DNA of 64,000 nucleotides, taken from contig NZ_VCQU01000009.1 in assembly GCF_012932915.1 (NCBI RefSeq), forward strand, positions 268,714 to 332,713, given 5' to 3'. Below are positions 35,586-44,490 of this stretch, in pieces. The stretch's first letter is position 1; each line of letters starts with the position of its first letter. The position numbers and the translations under genes were made by a program. The stretch comes from Antrihabitans stalactiti (GTDB lineage: Bacteria > Actinomycetota > Actinomycetes > Mycobacteriales > Mycobacteriaceae). The notes below the pieces were generated by a model. That model worked only from the letters and a program-made list of their open reading frames with translations. It was not told the origin of the DNA and searched no databases.

Positions 35586-36092
35586 TCAATGCAAATAGAC
35601 GAATCCTGGGTGCGGGTCGACAACCGCGGACCCCGTCGCCCCGATCTGGACCATCGCGGCGACGACGCCACCCTTACCCGCGACGACCGTCGCAGACCGC
35701 ATCGAACCGACCCCTGCTGCGACGCACTGGTCGGCGACAAGTCGCTGCACGCCCCCCGACATCGATTCCAGGTTGAACCACACGATCGCGAGCGGCACAC
35801 GCTCGATCGGCGATCCGACGCCGCCGTCCAGACTGAACCGGACGACATCGGGGTCCCCGAGCACCCGCGTCGCGCGAGCAAGCGGATTCGGTCCGTCGAT
35901 GTAGTGCGGTTGCACCTGAAATGGGCTGGCGGACAGTCGGGCTGGCTCCATCGTGGAAATTCCGAGGTCGAGCAGGCACCGCGCCGCATCGATCGCGTCA
36001 CGGTCCCCGCTCGCAGCACGGTCTGCCAGCGCGGCCTCGGCCGACTCCAGGCGGAATCGGTCGAACAGGTCCGGATACGACGGCAAGAACAT
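35586..36092 (-). CDS. Hypothetical protein, 168 residues
   Basis: No family recognised. It begins MFLPSYPDLFDRFRLESAEAAL, has a helical first 50 residues, then a beta-rich C-terminal half (GVGSPIERVPLAIVWFNLESMSGGVQRL ... VVAAMVQIGATGSAVVDPHPGFVYLH) without cysteines apart from two and without membrane segments. Codon third positions are strongly GC, supporting a real gene. It sits 44 bp upstream of LAL paralogue 2 on the same strand and may be co-transcribed with it. Confidence 0.6.
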   Translation of the reverse strand: MFLPSYPDLFDRFRLESAEAALADRAASGDRDAIDAARCLLDLGISTMEPARLSASPFQVQPHYIDGPNPLARATRVLGDPDVVRFSLDGGVGSPIERVPLAIVWFNLESMSGGVQRLVADQCVAAGVGSMRSATVVAGKGGVVAAMVQIGATGSAVVDPHPGFVYLH

Positions 36093-36193
36093 GCAGGTCC
36101 CCTTGATCCAGACTGCGGCCCCCCTCGTGGCCGCAGTCTGGGTTCGACGTTATTGACGCGCGAGGCCGCGGGCGCGAGTAGTGCACTACCTCA

Positions 36194-36832
36194 TTAGGCG
36201 AGCAACTCCCTCAGCTGCGAATTCGGCTCGATCACCCGGACCACCGCGCCACCCGACGCGGTCGCCACGCCGTAACGGCCCATGCTCGTGTCACGCGGCA
36301 CCAGCAGCCAGTCCTCTGTCCACCGGTCGATGTGCGCGATGTCGAGCAACGGACCTGGACCTAGTGCACGCTCGTCGGCGCGGTCCGTCAGGAGCACCAC
36401 AGGCCGATCCGCGCCGAGCAGACACACCCCTTCGCTGGGGAACCACATCGTGCGCAGCCCGATATCGAGCCAGCCACCGATTGCCAGGTCCATGTCGGCG
36501 ACCGGGTGCACCGAGCAGAGCAGTGCGGGGCGCAGCCCGGCAGCGAATCGCCCCAGAGGAGCGCGCTCGGCACCTGCCGCAAGCTCGCCGAGCGTGTGCG
36601 CAGTCGATCGCAGTTCCGTGGCCTGCACTCGATAGCGCACGTCGCGACCGGTTTTCCCTGCGGTGACCAGCCCCGCGTCGCGCAAGATCGCCAGATGCTT
36701 CGTGATCGCCTGCCGCGTGACCGCGATGTGGCCGAGTAGCTCGGTCGCCGACATGGGACCATGGCGCGCAACTGCGTCGAGGATCGCGCTGCGCGTGCTG
36801 TCGGCAAGCGCGGCGAACACCGGTGCCGTCAT
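36194..36832 (-). CDS. ArsR-family transcriptional regulator with C-terminal extension
   Basis: 212 residues from ATG 36832; a same-frame extension far upstream lies over the kinase gene and is rejected. Winged-helix at about 3-75: VFAALADSTRSAILDAVARHGPMSATELLGHIAVTRQAITKHLAILRDAGLV is the ArsR/SmtB pattern, with no metal-binding cysteine pair. The remaining 120 residues form an unrecognised domain (AIGGWLDIGLRTMWFPSEGVCLLGADRPVVLL), perhaps ligand sensing. It is divergent from the Ser/Thr kinase gene with a 117 bp gap and could regulate it. Confidence 0.85.
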   Translation of the reverse strand: MTAPVFAALADSTRSAILDAVARHGPMSATELLGHIAVTRQAITKHLAILRDAGLVTAGKTGRDVRYRVQATELRSTAHTLGELAAGAERAPLGRFAAGLRPALLCSVHPVADMDLAIGGWLDIGLRTMWFPSEGVCLLGADRPVVLLTDRADERALGPGPLLDIAHIDRWTEDWLLVPRDTSMGRYGVATASGGAVVRVIEPNSQLRELLA

Positions 36833-36949
36833 CGATGCCTCCAGAATGTGCAATCGATCGGTTGCGTATTCGAGGGAGCCTAGCGCGCGTCGATACCGGA
36901 TGATGGGTGTTGACCGAGTGCCGGAAGGGTCGAGAAGGGAAGTCGGAAA

Positions 36950-38950
36950 ATGGAATCGGCCCTGAAGCCGGGTGACGTATTCGCTGGATACACCATCCAG
37001 GGGATCATCGGTACCGGTGGCATGGGCGCGGTCTACCTTGCGCGCCACCCCAACCTTCCACGCCTTGTCGCACTGAAATTGCTGCACCGGTCGTTGACCG
37101 GCGACAACAGCGTGCGCGCGCGGTTCGAGCACGAAGCCGCGCACGCAGCCCGCCTCGAGCATCCCAACATCGTCGCCGTGTACGACCGCGGCCGCGTCGG
37201 CGACCAACTGTGGATCGCCATGCAATACGTCGCAGGGACCGATGCAGGCAAGCTCGTCGCACGCGGACCGGTTCCACCACAACGCGCACTGCACATCATC
37301 ACCGAGGTCGCGAAGGCGCTCGATCACGCGCATCGTCTCGGAATCCTGCATCGCGACGTCAAGCCGGCCAACATCCTTCTCGCCGAGGGCACCTACGACG
37401 ACGCGGACGAGCGCGTCTTTCTCACCGATTTCGGCATCGCAAAAGCGCTCGACGAGACCGGCCACCTGACGCAGACAGGGATCTTGCTCGCCACGCTGCA
37501 CTATGCGTCGCCCGAGCAACTGGAAGGAAGGCCGCTCGACGGTCGGTCCGACGTGTACTCGTTGGGCTGCACGCTCTACCACCTGGTGACAGGGCATCCT
37601 CCGTACGAGGCGCCCAGCGCAGGCGGCATCATCATGGGCCACGTCAGCCGTCCGATTCCGAGGCCGACGAGCTTCGTCGCTGCCGTACCCCCTGCCTTCG
37701 ACGACGTCATCGCACGGGCGCTCGCAAAGAACCGCGACGAGCGATACAGCACCTGCATGGAGTTGGCGACGGCCGCGCGCCATGCCGCCCAGTTCCCCCG
37801 ACGGCCTGCACCGGAGCCCACGGTCCTGCGGGACCAGGTGCGGCCACCAACTCCCCAACCGTGGCAACACCAGCCGGTTTCGCCCGCGCCGTCGACATCG
37901 TTTCTGCACCGACCGATCGCCGCCGTCCTCGCGGTGCTGGTCGCGATTGCGTGTGTCGTGGGTTTTGCGATCTGGCGGGTGAACAACCAAAGCTCCAACG
38001 ATTCGAGCGCAGACGCCGCGAAGAATCCAGGCAATGCCTTTCAAGGCATGTACAACGTCAAGATCCAGTCGAATGTCTACAACGGCGTCGCTGTCGCTCC
38101 GGACAAGCTCGAGAAACCGCTGGAGGTGGTCTGGGAGGTCCGGTCGCAGTGCGACGGCAAGGCGGGTGAATGCGTCGCAGTCGCCTCGTCGAAGACGCCC
38201 GGCACCGACGGCTATTTCACGCTCGACCGCATGGAGTTTCGCTACACAGACGGCAGGTGGGTTCGCAATTTTGTACCTGAACAGCGAATTTGTCGTTCCG
38301 CGGAGACGCAGGAGGAGCAGCACGAAACCTGGGTCGCCATTCAGACCATCACACTGACGGCCCCGACCCAACCGACCGACGGACCCATCGAGCGCCTGTC
38401 CGGAAAGGCGGTCACCACCCAAGGCGGGACCTGCCGCGGAATTTGGGAGTCGACGATGGACCTGGTCCGCAGCGGCGATCTGCCTGCCGACACCGCACCG
38501 TTGACCGACGCCAACCCGGCCGACCCCGGCAATCCGAACCCTCCCGGAGCCGCGTTTCGCGGCACCTACGAACTCACGACGACGCTGACCTCGACCCCGC
38601 CCGGTAGCGAGTCCGCAAACAGAACCCCGGTCGTCGAACGATGGACAGCGTCACCCGCGTGCACACACGATGGGAACGAGTGCGTGGTCGTCTTGTCCAG
38701 ACCCGAGACCGACCACCCGCGCGTCTTCAAGTTCGTCGACGGCGCGTTCGAACAGTCCTATCAAGCCGTGAAGTCGAAATGCGACTCTGGGGTCGATGCA
38801 GGCAATCCGCGCTACCTCGATGTTCTGAAGCCGACCACCACGGGTGCCGGGCCTGCGCAGAAGTTGACCGGTACGACGACGATCACCTTCACCGGCGCCT
38901 GCCCAGGCGTTTGGAAATTCACCATCGACGCGGTTCGCATCGGCGAGTGA
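36950..38950 (+). CDS. Receptor-type Ser/Thr protein kinase with duplicated extracellular domain
   Basis: 666 residues. Complete kinase domain: glycine loop GTGGMGAVYLARH (21-33), ATP lysine K43, catalytic loop HRDVKPANIL with D136, DFG (160-162) and SPEQ. A Pro-rich juxtamembrane stretch precedes one membrane helix (about 322-342). The external part (343-666) contains two copies of an approximately 130-residue domain, starting near FQGMYNVKI (about 363) and FRGTYELTT (about 540), each with paired cysteines and ending in a GTCRGIW/GACPGVW motif. This is the layout of mycobacterial-type PASTA-less sensor kinases. It converges, 7 bp apart, with an FHA-PP2C-FHA operon. Confidence 0.93.
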   Translation: MESALKPGDVFAGYTIQGIIGTGGMGAVYLARHPNLPRLVALKLLHRSLTGDNSVRARFEHEAAHAARLEHPNIVAVYDRGRVGDQLWIAMQYVAGTDAGKLVARGPVPPQRALHIITEVAKALDHAHRLGILHRDVKPANILLAEGTYDDADERVFLTDFGIAKALDETGHLTQTGILLATLHYASPEQLEGRPLDGRSDVYSLGCTLYHLVTGHPPYEAPSAGGIIMGHVSRPIPRPTSFVAAVPPAFDDVIARALAKNRDERYSTCMELATAARHAAQFPRRPAPEPTVLRDQVRPPTPQPWQHQPVSPAPSTSFLHRPIAAVLAVLVAIACVVGFAIWRVNNQSSNDSSADAAKNPGNAFQGMYNVKIQSNVYNGVAVAPDKLEKPLEVVWEVRSQCDGKAGECVAVASSKTPGTDGYFTLDRMEFRYTDGRWVRNFVPEQRICRSAETQEEQHETWVAIQTITLTAPTQPTDGPIERLSGKAVTTQGGTCRGIWESTMDLVRSGDLPADTAPLTDANPADPGNPNPPGAAFRGTYELTTTLTSTPPGSESANRTPVVERWTASPACTHDGNECVVVLSRPETDHPRVFKFVDGAFEQSYQAVKSKCDSGVDAGNPRYLDVLKPTTTGAGPAQKLTGTTTITFTGACPGVWKFTIDAVRIGE

Positions 38951-38957
38951 GCACCGC

Positions 38958-40142
38958 TCAGGGCAAACCTTCGAAATAGAGCCGAACGCCGTCACAGATG
39001 TCGAGGACGTCGCCGTCCGACACCTGGAAGGGCTCGTCGGGCCGAAGGCGTTCCGCGGGCTGGCCGCCGCGCAACAGGAAAGTGCCGTTGGTGCTGTTCA
39101 GGTCGACCGCGAACACATGCCAGCCGTCGATTCGGATACTCAGGTGCGAGCGCGAAATCGCCCGAGTCGGACTGCGGACCGTGATCAGATGCGGCACATC
39201 GCCTTCCGTGGCCTGCTTGACGCTCGGCCGCGCGCCCAGCACCATCGACCCGACCAACGGGACGTTGGTTCCGTTCGACATCCGAATCGTGCCGAGCGAC
39301 GGGCGCTCGACAGGCCGAGGTTCGCCCTCCAGCCCTTGGCCGCACAGGAGGCATTCGGTGCGGTCCGGCGGGTTGGAATGTCCTGCAGGGCATGCCAATC
39401 CGAGCACCATCGGCGCTTCGGCAGGTTGCGGCAATTTGATGTCCTGCGCGACTGCGCCACCGACGGGATTCCACGCTCTCGTAAGTCCGTCGTGGTCCCC
39501 GATCGCCTGCCCAGGAGCGCGTTCGACGACGGGCGCCGCAGGTGGCGGTGGCGCCCCGGTTCGAAACGTCGGCTCGGGCACACCGACGGCGGGCCCGGGC
39601 GTTTTGGTGAGCACTGGCGGCGCGGGTTCGGGTTCTGGAGGTGCTTCGGCGACCACGGCTGCGACCGGCTCGGGCTCAGGCGGCGGGGCCGACTCCGGCT
39701 CAGGCACGGGTTCTTGTTCTGGTTCCGGTTCTGGTTCGGAAACGTTCCAATGCAACGTGATCTCGTTGGCGAGCACGATTCCCGAGACGATCGGCAGTTC
39801 GATGGTCGCGCCAGGGCCGCCGCCGCGCACGATCGCGGTCGCCAGCGGCGCGTCGCGGCCGTCGGCGTGATCGCCTTTGTGATCGCGAAGGTCGGCGACG
39901 ACTTCACCACGCGCGGAAGACTTTCCGTTGCCGCGGGGACCGGCGTCGCGCAGGACGATCGCATACGACGGCACCGGACCTGCCTCGTCGAGCATTGTTC
40001 GCAGCGCGGCTTCATCGGCACCGGTCAGCATCGCTTCGTACAACGCCTTGACGCGGTGGGGCTCGACACTCGGCGGGACGAAGACGGCTCCACGATCGCA
40101 GATCACGGCAGGCCAGCCGCCCGGTCTGTAGGTGTGGGCCAT
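38958..40142 (-). CDS. FHA-domain protein with zinc ribbon and Pro-Glu linker
   Basis: 394 residues. N-terminal domain of about 130 residues (AHTYRPGGWPAVICDRGAVFVPPS) unassigned, a long Glu-Pro repeat linker (about 135-175), a zinc-ribbon-like CPAGH...CLLCG (four ligands, near 257-275), and a C-terminal FHA domain (GARPS ... ISRSHLSI ... DLNSTNGTFL) that should bind phosphothreonine. It is the last gene of the FHA-PP2C-FHA operon, 5 bp after the phosphatase gene. Likely a scaffold or effector read out by the facing kinase. Confidence 0.88.
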   Translation of the reverse strand: MAHTYRPGGWPAVICDRGAVFVPPSVEPHRVKALYEAMLTGADEAALRTMLDEAGPVPSYAIVLRDAGPRGNGKSSARGEVVADLRDHKGDHADGRDAPLATAIVRGGGPGATIELPIVSGIVLANEITLHWNVSEPEPEPEQEPVPEPESAPPPEPEPVAAVVAEAPPEPEPAPPVLTKTPGPAVGVPEPTFRTGAPPPPAAPVVERAPGQAIGDHDGLTRAWNPVGGAVAQDIKLPQPAEAPMVLGLACPAGHSNPPDRTECLLCGQGLEGEPRPVERPSLGTIRMSNGTNVPLVGSMVLGARPSVKQATEGDVPHLITVRSPTRAISRSHLSIRIDGWHVFAVDLNSTNGTFLLRGGQPAERLRPDEPFQVSDGDVLDICDGVRLYFEGLP

Positions 40143-40147
40143 GGGGA

Positions 40148-40933
40148 TCAGCCTCGTAGCACCGGCAACGGGGCGGTTTCATCGGTCGGCGCGTCGGCGT
40201 GGATCGCGTCGACGATGACAACGGTGACATTGTCGTGGCCACCGGCCTCGATCGCGGTGCGGACGAGTTCGTCCGCCGCCGCCTGTGGATCTTCGATTGT
40301 GCGCAGCACCTCTTCGATGCCGCCGTCTTCGATCTCTTTCGTCAGTCCGTCCGAACAGACGAGGATCCGGTCGCCCGCGACCATCGGCAACAGCCACACA
40401 TCTGCCGGGTAGTCCGTCTTGGGCAGGATCGCGCGGGTGACGATGTTGCGGATCGGGTGGAAATTCGCCGACGACGGATTGATGTCGCCGGAGTCGATGA
40501 GCTCTTGGATCGCCGAATGATCGACGGTCACTTGTGCGAAGCCACCGGCGTCGAGCCGGTAGGTCCGCGAATCGCCGATGTTGACGACCATCCAGTACGG
40601 CACCGAATCCTGGACTGTGACGATGACGCCGCTCAGCGTCGTACCCGGCGGGCGACCGTCGACCTCGATCTTCGAGATTCGCTCTCGCGCCTCCGCGAGA
40701 CTCGAGGTCAACATGTCGCCGGTGACCGGCACGCGTCCAGCCAGACCCGCCATCGCGGCAACGGCCTCACGACTCGCGATATCACCCGCAGACTGACCGC
40801 CCATGCCGTCGGCGACGACGAACACTGGCGGGTCCGTGCAATACGAATCTTGGTTGGCAGACCGAACGGAGCCCACGTCGGTCGCAACCCCCCAGTTGAG
40901 GGTCGCGCCGGCGATCACCGAGCTCTCTGTCAT
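40148..40933 (-). CDS. PP2C-family Ser/Thr protein phosphatase
   Basis: 261 residues from ATG 40933, which overlaps the upstream FHA stop (ATGA). Metal-site motifs of PPM phosphatases are present: GSVRSANQDSY, VVADGMGGQ, VNIGDSRTYR and LVCSDGLT, with GGHDNVTVVIV at the end. No membrane helix, so cytosolic, unlike PstP. It should reverse phosphorylation by Ser/Thr kinases, most directly the receptor kinase gene that faces it at 36950-38950. It is the middle gene of a three-gene operon. Confidence 0.92.
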   Translation of the reverse strand: MTESSVIAGATLNWGVATDVGSVRSANQDSYCTDPPVFVVADGMGGQSAGDIASREAVAAMAGLAGRVPVTGDMLTSSLAEARERISKIEVDGRPPGTTLSGVIVTVQDSVPYWMVVNIGDSRTYRLDAGGFAQVTVDHSAIQELIDSGDINPSSANFHPIRNIVTRAILPKTDYPADVWLLPMVAGDRILVCSDGLTKEIEDGGIEEVLRTIEDPQAAADELVRTAIEAGGHDNVTVVIVDAIHADAPTDETAPLPVLRG

Positions 40934-41472
40934 CGCTGCACTCCGAATCTGCGGGCACCCATGTGGATGGTAGCGCCAGGAGGCGTCCGAACGCGTACGC
41001 CCGGCATAAGCCGCGCCAGCCGTCCTGTTGTTTCCACAACGGACCCATTTGTGGACGCTCTGTCGCGCACCCACAGGCCCGCGTCGTCGAGCCCGAATTC
41101 GAGGTGAGTTTTCGACATCGAGAAGGTGTCGTCGTCGATAGCAACGAGGTGAATGACCTTCTCCCCCGGCAACGGCGATGGCGCTCGACCGATGAGTCCG
41201 GCACCGGCGACTGCGATCACAGACCCGTCATCGAATGCCAAATGCCATTGCCGCTCGGGTCGATCCCAGCGAGTGACGACGATCGGCGGCGGGACTGCCA
41301 TGGGCTCGGCCGCATTCTCGTCGTCCAGCCACGGCGGCAACGGCGTACTGCCGCCTGACGAGAGTTGCCCGTCTTCTCTTTGGGCTGGTTTCTTCCGACC
41401 GGACCATCGCGCGAACACGCCACCGAACCGTGACCTCGAACTTAGCGACGGTGGATTACGCATCGGATCCAT
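40930..41472 (-). CDS. Small FHA-domain protein
   Basis: 180 residues from ATG 41472, with AAAGAG upstream at suitable spacing; a longer reading to 41592 overlaps the HxlR gene. A basic N terminus precedes a C-terminal FHA-like domain (IGRAPSP ... FSMSKTHLEFGLDDAGLWVRDRASTNGSVV), where S-x-x-H and the N-G pair are the phosphothreonine-binding residues. First gene of the FHA-PP2C-FHA operon, overlapping the phosphatase by 4 bp. Probably an adaptor or kinase substrate. Confidence 0.85.
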   Translation of the reverse strand: MDPMRNPPSLSSRSRFGGVFARWSGRKKPAQREDGQLSSGGSTPLPPWLDDENAAEPMAVPPPIVVTRWDRPERQWHLAFDDGSVIAVAGAGLIGRAPSPLPGEKVIHLVAIDDDTFSMSKTHLEFGLDDAGLWVRDRASTNGSVVETTGRLARLMPGVRVRTPPGATIHMGARRFGVQR

Positions 41473-41563
41473 TCCCGCTCTTTCTTGTGGCTCCGGTTTT
41501 CTTGTGCGCAGAGCTTCCTTCGGATTCCCTGGGATGCGCTTAAAGAAACCTTGGATCCGAGCC

Positions 41564-42049
41564 TCAGCTGGGCAGTTGGAGCCGCAATTCACTCACGTCC
41601 GTGACAGCGCCGTCTGCGCCGCGGACCTCGACCCGAATGGGCTCACCGGTCGCCGCTTCGACGACGGACAGCGGCGCGCCCTCGGCGCCTTGGAGATGCT
41701 TGTCGCCCCACTGCATGAGGGCCATGACTACCGGCAACAGGTCCGCGCCCTTCTCGGTCAGGATGTATTCGTAGCGGGTGCGCTGACCCGGCTCTTGGTA
41801 GGGCTGTTTGTCGAGCAGCCCTGCCGCGGTCAAGTCTTTCAGCCGGGTCGCGGCGACGGCCTGCGTGATCCCGACACGCTGCGCGAAGTCGTCGAAGCGG
41901 GTGGTGCCATACAACGCCTCGCGCAGGATCAAGATCGCCGACCGGGTGCCGACAACCTCCATGGCCTTGCCGATCGAGCAGCGAGAGGTCTTCCATCGCG
42001 AGCGGTCTGCGAGGACGTCGTCGAGCTGAATTGCGGACATGTGATCCAT
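41564..42049 (-). CDS. HxlR-family transcriptional regulator
   Basis: 161 residues. CSIGKAMEVVGTRSAILILREALYGTTRFDDFAQRVGITQAVAATRLKDLTAAGLL is the HxlR winged-helix core, with the single N-terminal cysteine (C24) used as a redox or aldehyde sensor in several family members. It is divergent from the thiolase gene with an 88 bp gap that contains a perfect 8-bp-arm palindrome, so it probably controls that gene and itself. Confidence 0.9.
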   Translation of the reverse strand: MDHMSAIQLDDVLADRSRWKTSRCSIGKAMEVVGTRSAILILREALYGTTRFDDFAQRVGITQAVAATRLKDLTAAGLLDKQPYQEPGQRTRYEYILTEKGADLLPVVMALMQWGDKHLQGAEGAPLSVVEAATGEPIRVEVRGADGAVTDVSELRLQLPS

Positions 42050-42072
42050 TCTACGGCTAACTTGCCCAATCC

Positions 42073-42096
42073 ATAGTCAGCTCGTATCCTGACTAT
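42073..42096. promoter_or_regulatory. Candidate HxlR operator
   Basis: ATAGTCAG (42073-42080), 8-nt spacer, CTGACTAT (42089-42096): perfect inverted repeat midway between the HxlR start (42049) and the thiolase start (42138). An extra half-site AGTCAG lies at 42107-42112. Position and symmetry suit a dimeric winged-helix regulator. Confidence 0.65.
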
Positions 42097-42137
42097 AGAG
42101 TTCCAAAGTCAGCGTCGATGGAAGGGATCAAGAAATC

Positions 42138-43304
42138 ATGAGGGATGCAGTAATCGTCGAGGCAGTCAGAACTCCGGTGGGCAAAGGAAAGCCGAACGGT
42201 GCATTGCACGACATCCACCCGGTCGATCTGTTCGCACACAGCCTCCGCGCGGTCGTCGAGCGGTCCGGAATCGATCCGGCGCTCATAGACGACGTCATCG
42301 GTGGCTGTGTCACGCAGGTCGACGAGCAGGCATACAACATCACCCGCAGCGCGCTGCTTGCCGCCGGTTACCCCGAGTCGGTCCCAGGCACGACGATCGA
42401 CCGCCAATGCGGAAGCAGCCAGCAGGCAGTGCATTTCGCCGCGCAGGGCGTGCTGTCCGGGGCGTACGACATCGTCGTCGCCGGCGGTGTCGAGTCGATG
42501 GGACGCGAGCCGATGGGCAGCAACATCCGCGACGGTTCGCCTTGGAGTCCGGCACTGGCCCAGCGCTATCCGGATGGGCTTGTCCCGCAGGGGATCAGCG
42601 CAGAGCTGATCGCGTCGCGCTGGAACCTCTCACGCACGCAACTCGACGAGTTCGCCCTTCGCAGCCACGAAAAGGCAGCTGCGGCAACGCAAGGCGGACA
42701 ATTCGCGAAGCAGTTCGTCACGCTCCCCGAACTCGCCGCCGACGAAGGCATCCGCCCAGGCGGCACCCTGGACCGGCTCGGCAGCTTGAAGCCGGCCTAC
42801 TACAACGATGCCTGGGCACAGCGCTTCCCCGAGATCGGCTGGAACATCACGGCCGCCAACGCAAGTCAGATAAGCGACGGCAGCGCGGCAGTGCTGATCA
42901 CGACCAGCGAGAAGGCCAAAGAACTCGGTCTGACGCCGATCGCCAGGTTGCACAGCTTCGCAGTCGTCGGCGACGATCCGCTGCTCATGCTGACGGCGAT
43001 CATCCCCGCGACCGCAAAGGTGCTGGCACGGTCCGGGCTGTCGCTCGACGACATCGGCGTCTTCGAGGTCAACGAGGCCTTCGCGTCCGTGGTCCTCGCC
43101 TGGGCGCACGAAACCGGTGCGGACCTAGACCGAGTCAACGTTCATGGCGGAGCGCTCGCGATCGGCCACCCGCTCGGCGCGAGCGGTGCCCGCATCCTCA
43201 CGACGATGCTGGGCGCCATGGCCGACCGCGGTGCTCGCTACGGTCTGCAGACGATGTGCGAGGCAGGTGGTCTGTCCAACGCGATGGTGCTCGAACGGCT
43301 TTAG
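42138..43304 (+). CDS. Acetyl-CoA acyltransferase (thiolase)
   Basis: 388 residues, family length. Nucleophile Cys in DRQCGSSQQAVHFA, catalytic His in GALAIGHPLGASGARI, and the second Cys in MCEAGGLSN (usually CxGGG; here E replaces the first variable residue). It cleaves 3-ketoacyl-CoA with CoA, or condenses acyl-CoA, and is probably part of beta-oxidation. GGAAGG lies upstream of the ATG. It abuts the convergent TerD gene without a gap. Divergent HxlR and its palindrome suggest aldehyde- or substrate-inducible expression. Not in an obvious fad operon. Confidence 0.92.
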   Translation: MRDAVIVEAVRTPVGKGKPNGALHDIHPVDLFAHSLRAVVERSGIDPALIDDVIGGCVTQVDEQAYNITRSALLAAGYPESVPGTTIDRQCGSSQQAVHFAAQGVLSGAYDIVVAGGVESMGREPMGSNIRDGSPWSPALAQRYPDGLVPQGISAELIASRWNLSRTQLDEFALRSHEKAAAATQGGQFAKQFVTLPELAADEGIRPGGTLDRLGSLKPAYYNDAWAQRFPEIGWNITAANASQISDGSAAVLITTSEKAKELGLTPIARLHSFAVVGDDPLLMLTAIIPATAKVLARSGLSLDDIGVFEVNEAFASVVLAWAHETGADLDRVNVHGGALAIGHPLGASGARILTTMLGAMADRGARYGLQTMCEAGGLSNAMVLERL

Positions 43305-43880
43305 TCAGCCGACGTTGATGCCGAAGTCCTTGACGATCCCGTAGAGGCCGGACGCATAGCCCTGGCCGATCGCGCGGAACTTCCACTCCGTACCTCGGCG
43401 GTAGAGCTCACCGAAGATCATTGCGGTTTCCGACGATGCGTCTTCAGTGAGGTCGTACCGGGCAAGTTCGGCCCCACTCGTGCGATCGACGACGCGGATA
43501 TAGGCGTTGCGGACCTGGCCGAAGTTCTGCCGCCGGGCGTCGGCGTCGTGGATCGAGACGGGGAACACCACCGACTCGACCTGCGGCGTCAATGCCCGCA
43601 GATCGATGTTGATGCTTTCGTCGTCGCCTTCCCCCTCGCCGGTCAGGTTGTCGCCGGTGTGCTCGATCGCGCCGTCCGGCGACCGCAAGTTGTTGTAGAA
43701 CACGAAGAAGTTGTCGTGCAGCGCTTTTCCGCCTGCGAGGCCGATCGCGCTCGCGTCGAGGTCGAAATCCTGGCCAGTCGTCGCCCGGACATCCCAGCCG
43801 AGTCCGATCGTCACTGCCGTGAGATTCGGCGACTCCTTCGACAACGAAACGTTGCCGCCTTTTGCCAGTGTCACGCCCAT
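43305..43880 (-). CDS. TerD-family calcium-binding stress protein
   Basis: 191 residues from ATG 43880, preceded by a GGAGG-like GGAGGGTTACAGG in the reverse direction. [16 protein letters not shown] and [21 protein letters not shown] are the TerD signature, and the [18 protein letters not shown] acidic loop provides Ca-binding ligands. TerD domains occur in tellurite/chemical stress systems and are linked with TerC and kinases; no other ter gene is nearby. It is convergent with the thiolase and divergent from the pyridoxamine-oxidase-like gene. Confidence 0.92.
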   Translation of the reverse strand: MGVTLAKGGNVSLSKESPNLTAVTIGLGWDVRATTGQDFDLDASAIGLAGGKALHDNFFVFYNNLRSPDGAIEHTGDNLTGEGEGDDESINIDLRALTPQVESVVFPVSIHDADARRQNFGQVRNAYIRVVDRTSGAELARYDLTEDASSETAMIFGELYRRGTEWKFRAIGQGYASGLYGIVKDFGINVG

Positions 43881-44028
43881 CCTGTAACCCTCCTGAACTT
43901 CGCAGCTTGCCTCGTCTCTTTCGAGCCTACCGAGACTCGCGACCTTCGTTGTGGGACTTTTTTGGAGTCCTGAGAGTCCAAGCGGCGCATTGCGAAGTTT
44001 GTCGGTATCGACGCGCACAATCGGTGCT

Positions 44029-44490
44029 ATGGCTACCTGGAAACAGTTCTCGGACGAGGCGCCTGCTCTCGCCGAAGCGATCGCTGCGCGCTTCCGCGCC
44101 CACAAGCACCACATCATCGCGACCATCCGGCGCGATGGCTCGCCTCGAGTCAGCGGCACCGAGGTCGAGATGTTCGGCGACCTCCTCGTGCTCGGTTCGA
44201 TGATCGGCGCCCGCAAGGCGCGCGACCTGCAGCGCGACCCGAGGTACGCGTTGCACAGCAATCCGGTCGACGAGAAGATGGCGGGCGGCGACGCGAAGGT
44301 CGCTGGTCGTGCGCGTGAACTGTCCGGCGACGAGAAAGAACAAACCGTCGCGCACTATCTCGAAAACCCTGGCGAGGCACATATTTTCGCGCTCGACATC
44401 GACGAGGCCGTGCTCACCACCGTCGACGACAAACACTTGTACGTCGACCTGTGGCGTCCCGGTCAGGCGGTCGTGCGCACTACCAAGTGA
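44029..44490 (+). CDS. Flavin/F420-type split beta-barrel protein (PPOX family)
   Basis: 153 residues from ATG 44029. [28 protein letters not shown] and [14 protein letters not shown] are the strand-loop elements of the pyridoxamine-5-phosphate-oxidase-like fold, in a subfamily that includes F420-binding FDOR-B proteins. Cofactor (FMN, F420 or heme) cannot be fixed by eye. It may be a small-molecule reductase. Its end overlaps the convergent FUSC gene by 11 bp. Confidence 0.8.
   Translation: MATWKQFSDEAPALAEAIAARFRAHKHHIIATIRRDGSPRVSGTEVEMFGDLLVLGSMIGARKARDLQRDPRYALHSNPVDEKMAGGDAKVAGRARELSGDEKEQTVAHYLENPGEAHIFALDIDEAVLTTVDDKHLYVDLWRPGQAVVRTTK

Noticed and set aside
33619..35598. 659-codon plus-strand open frame
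   Set aside because: Antisense to the LuxR-family ATPase gene; translation is Arg/Gln/His-rich with no motif, an artefact of high GC.
36194..38422. Long extension upstream of the ArsR gene
   Set aside because: Antisense to the kinase gene; family pattern begins at ATG 36832.
43945..43975. GGACTTTTTTGGAGTCC-like sequence upstream of TerD
   Set aside because: Resembles part of the GTGAGTCTTTTTGGAG palindrome but lacks the second arm; may be a remnant but cannot be supported.
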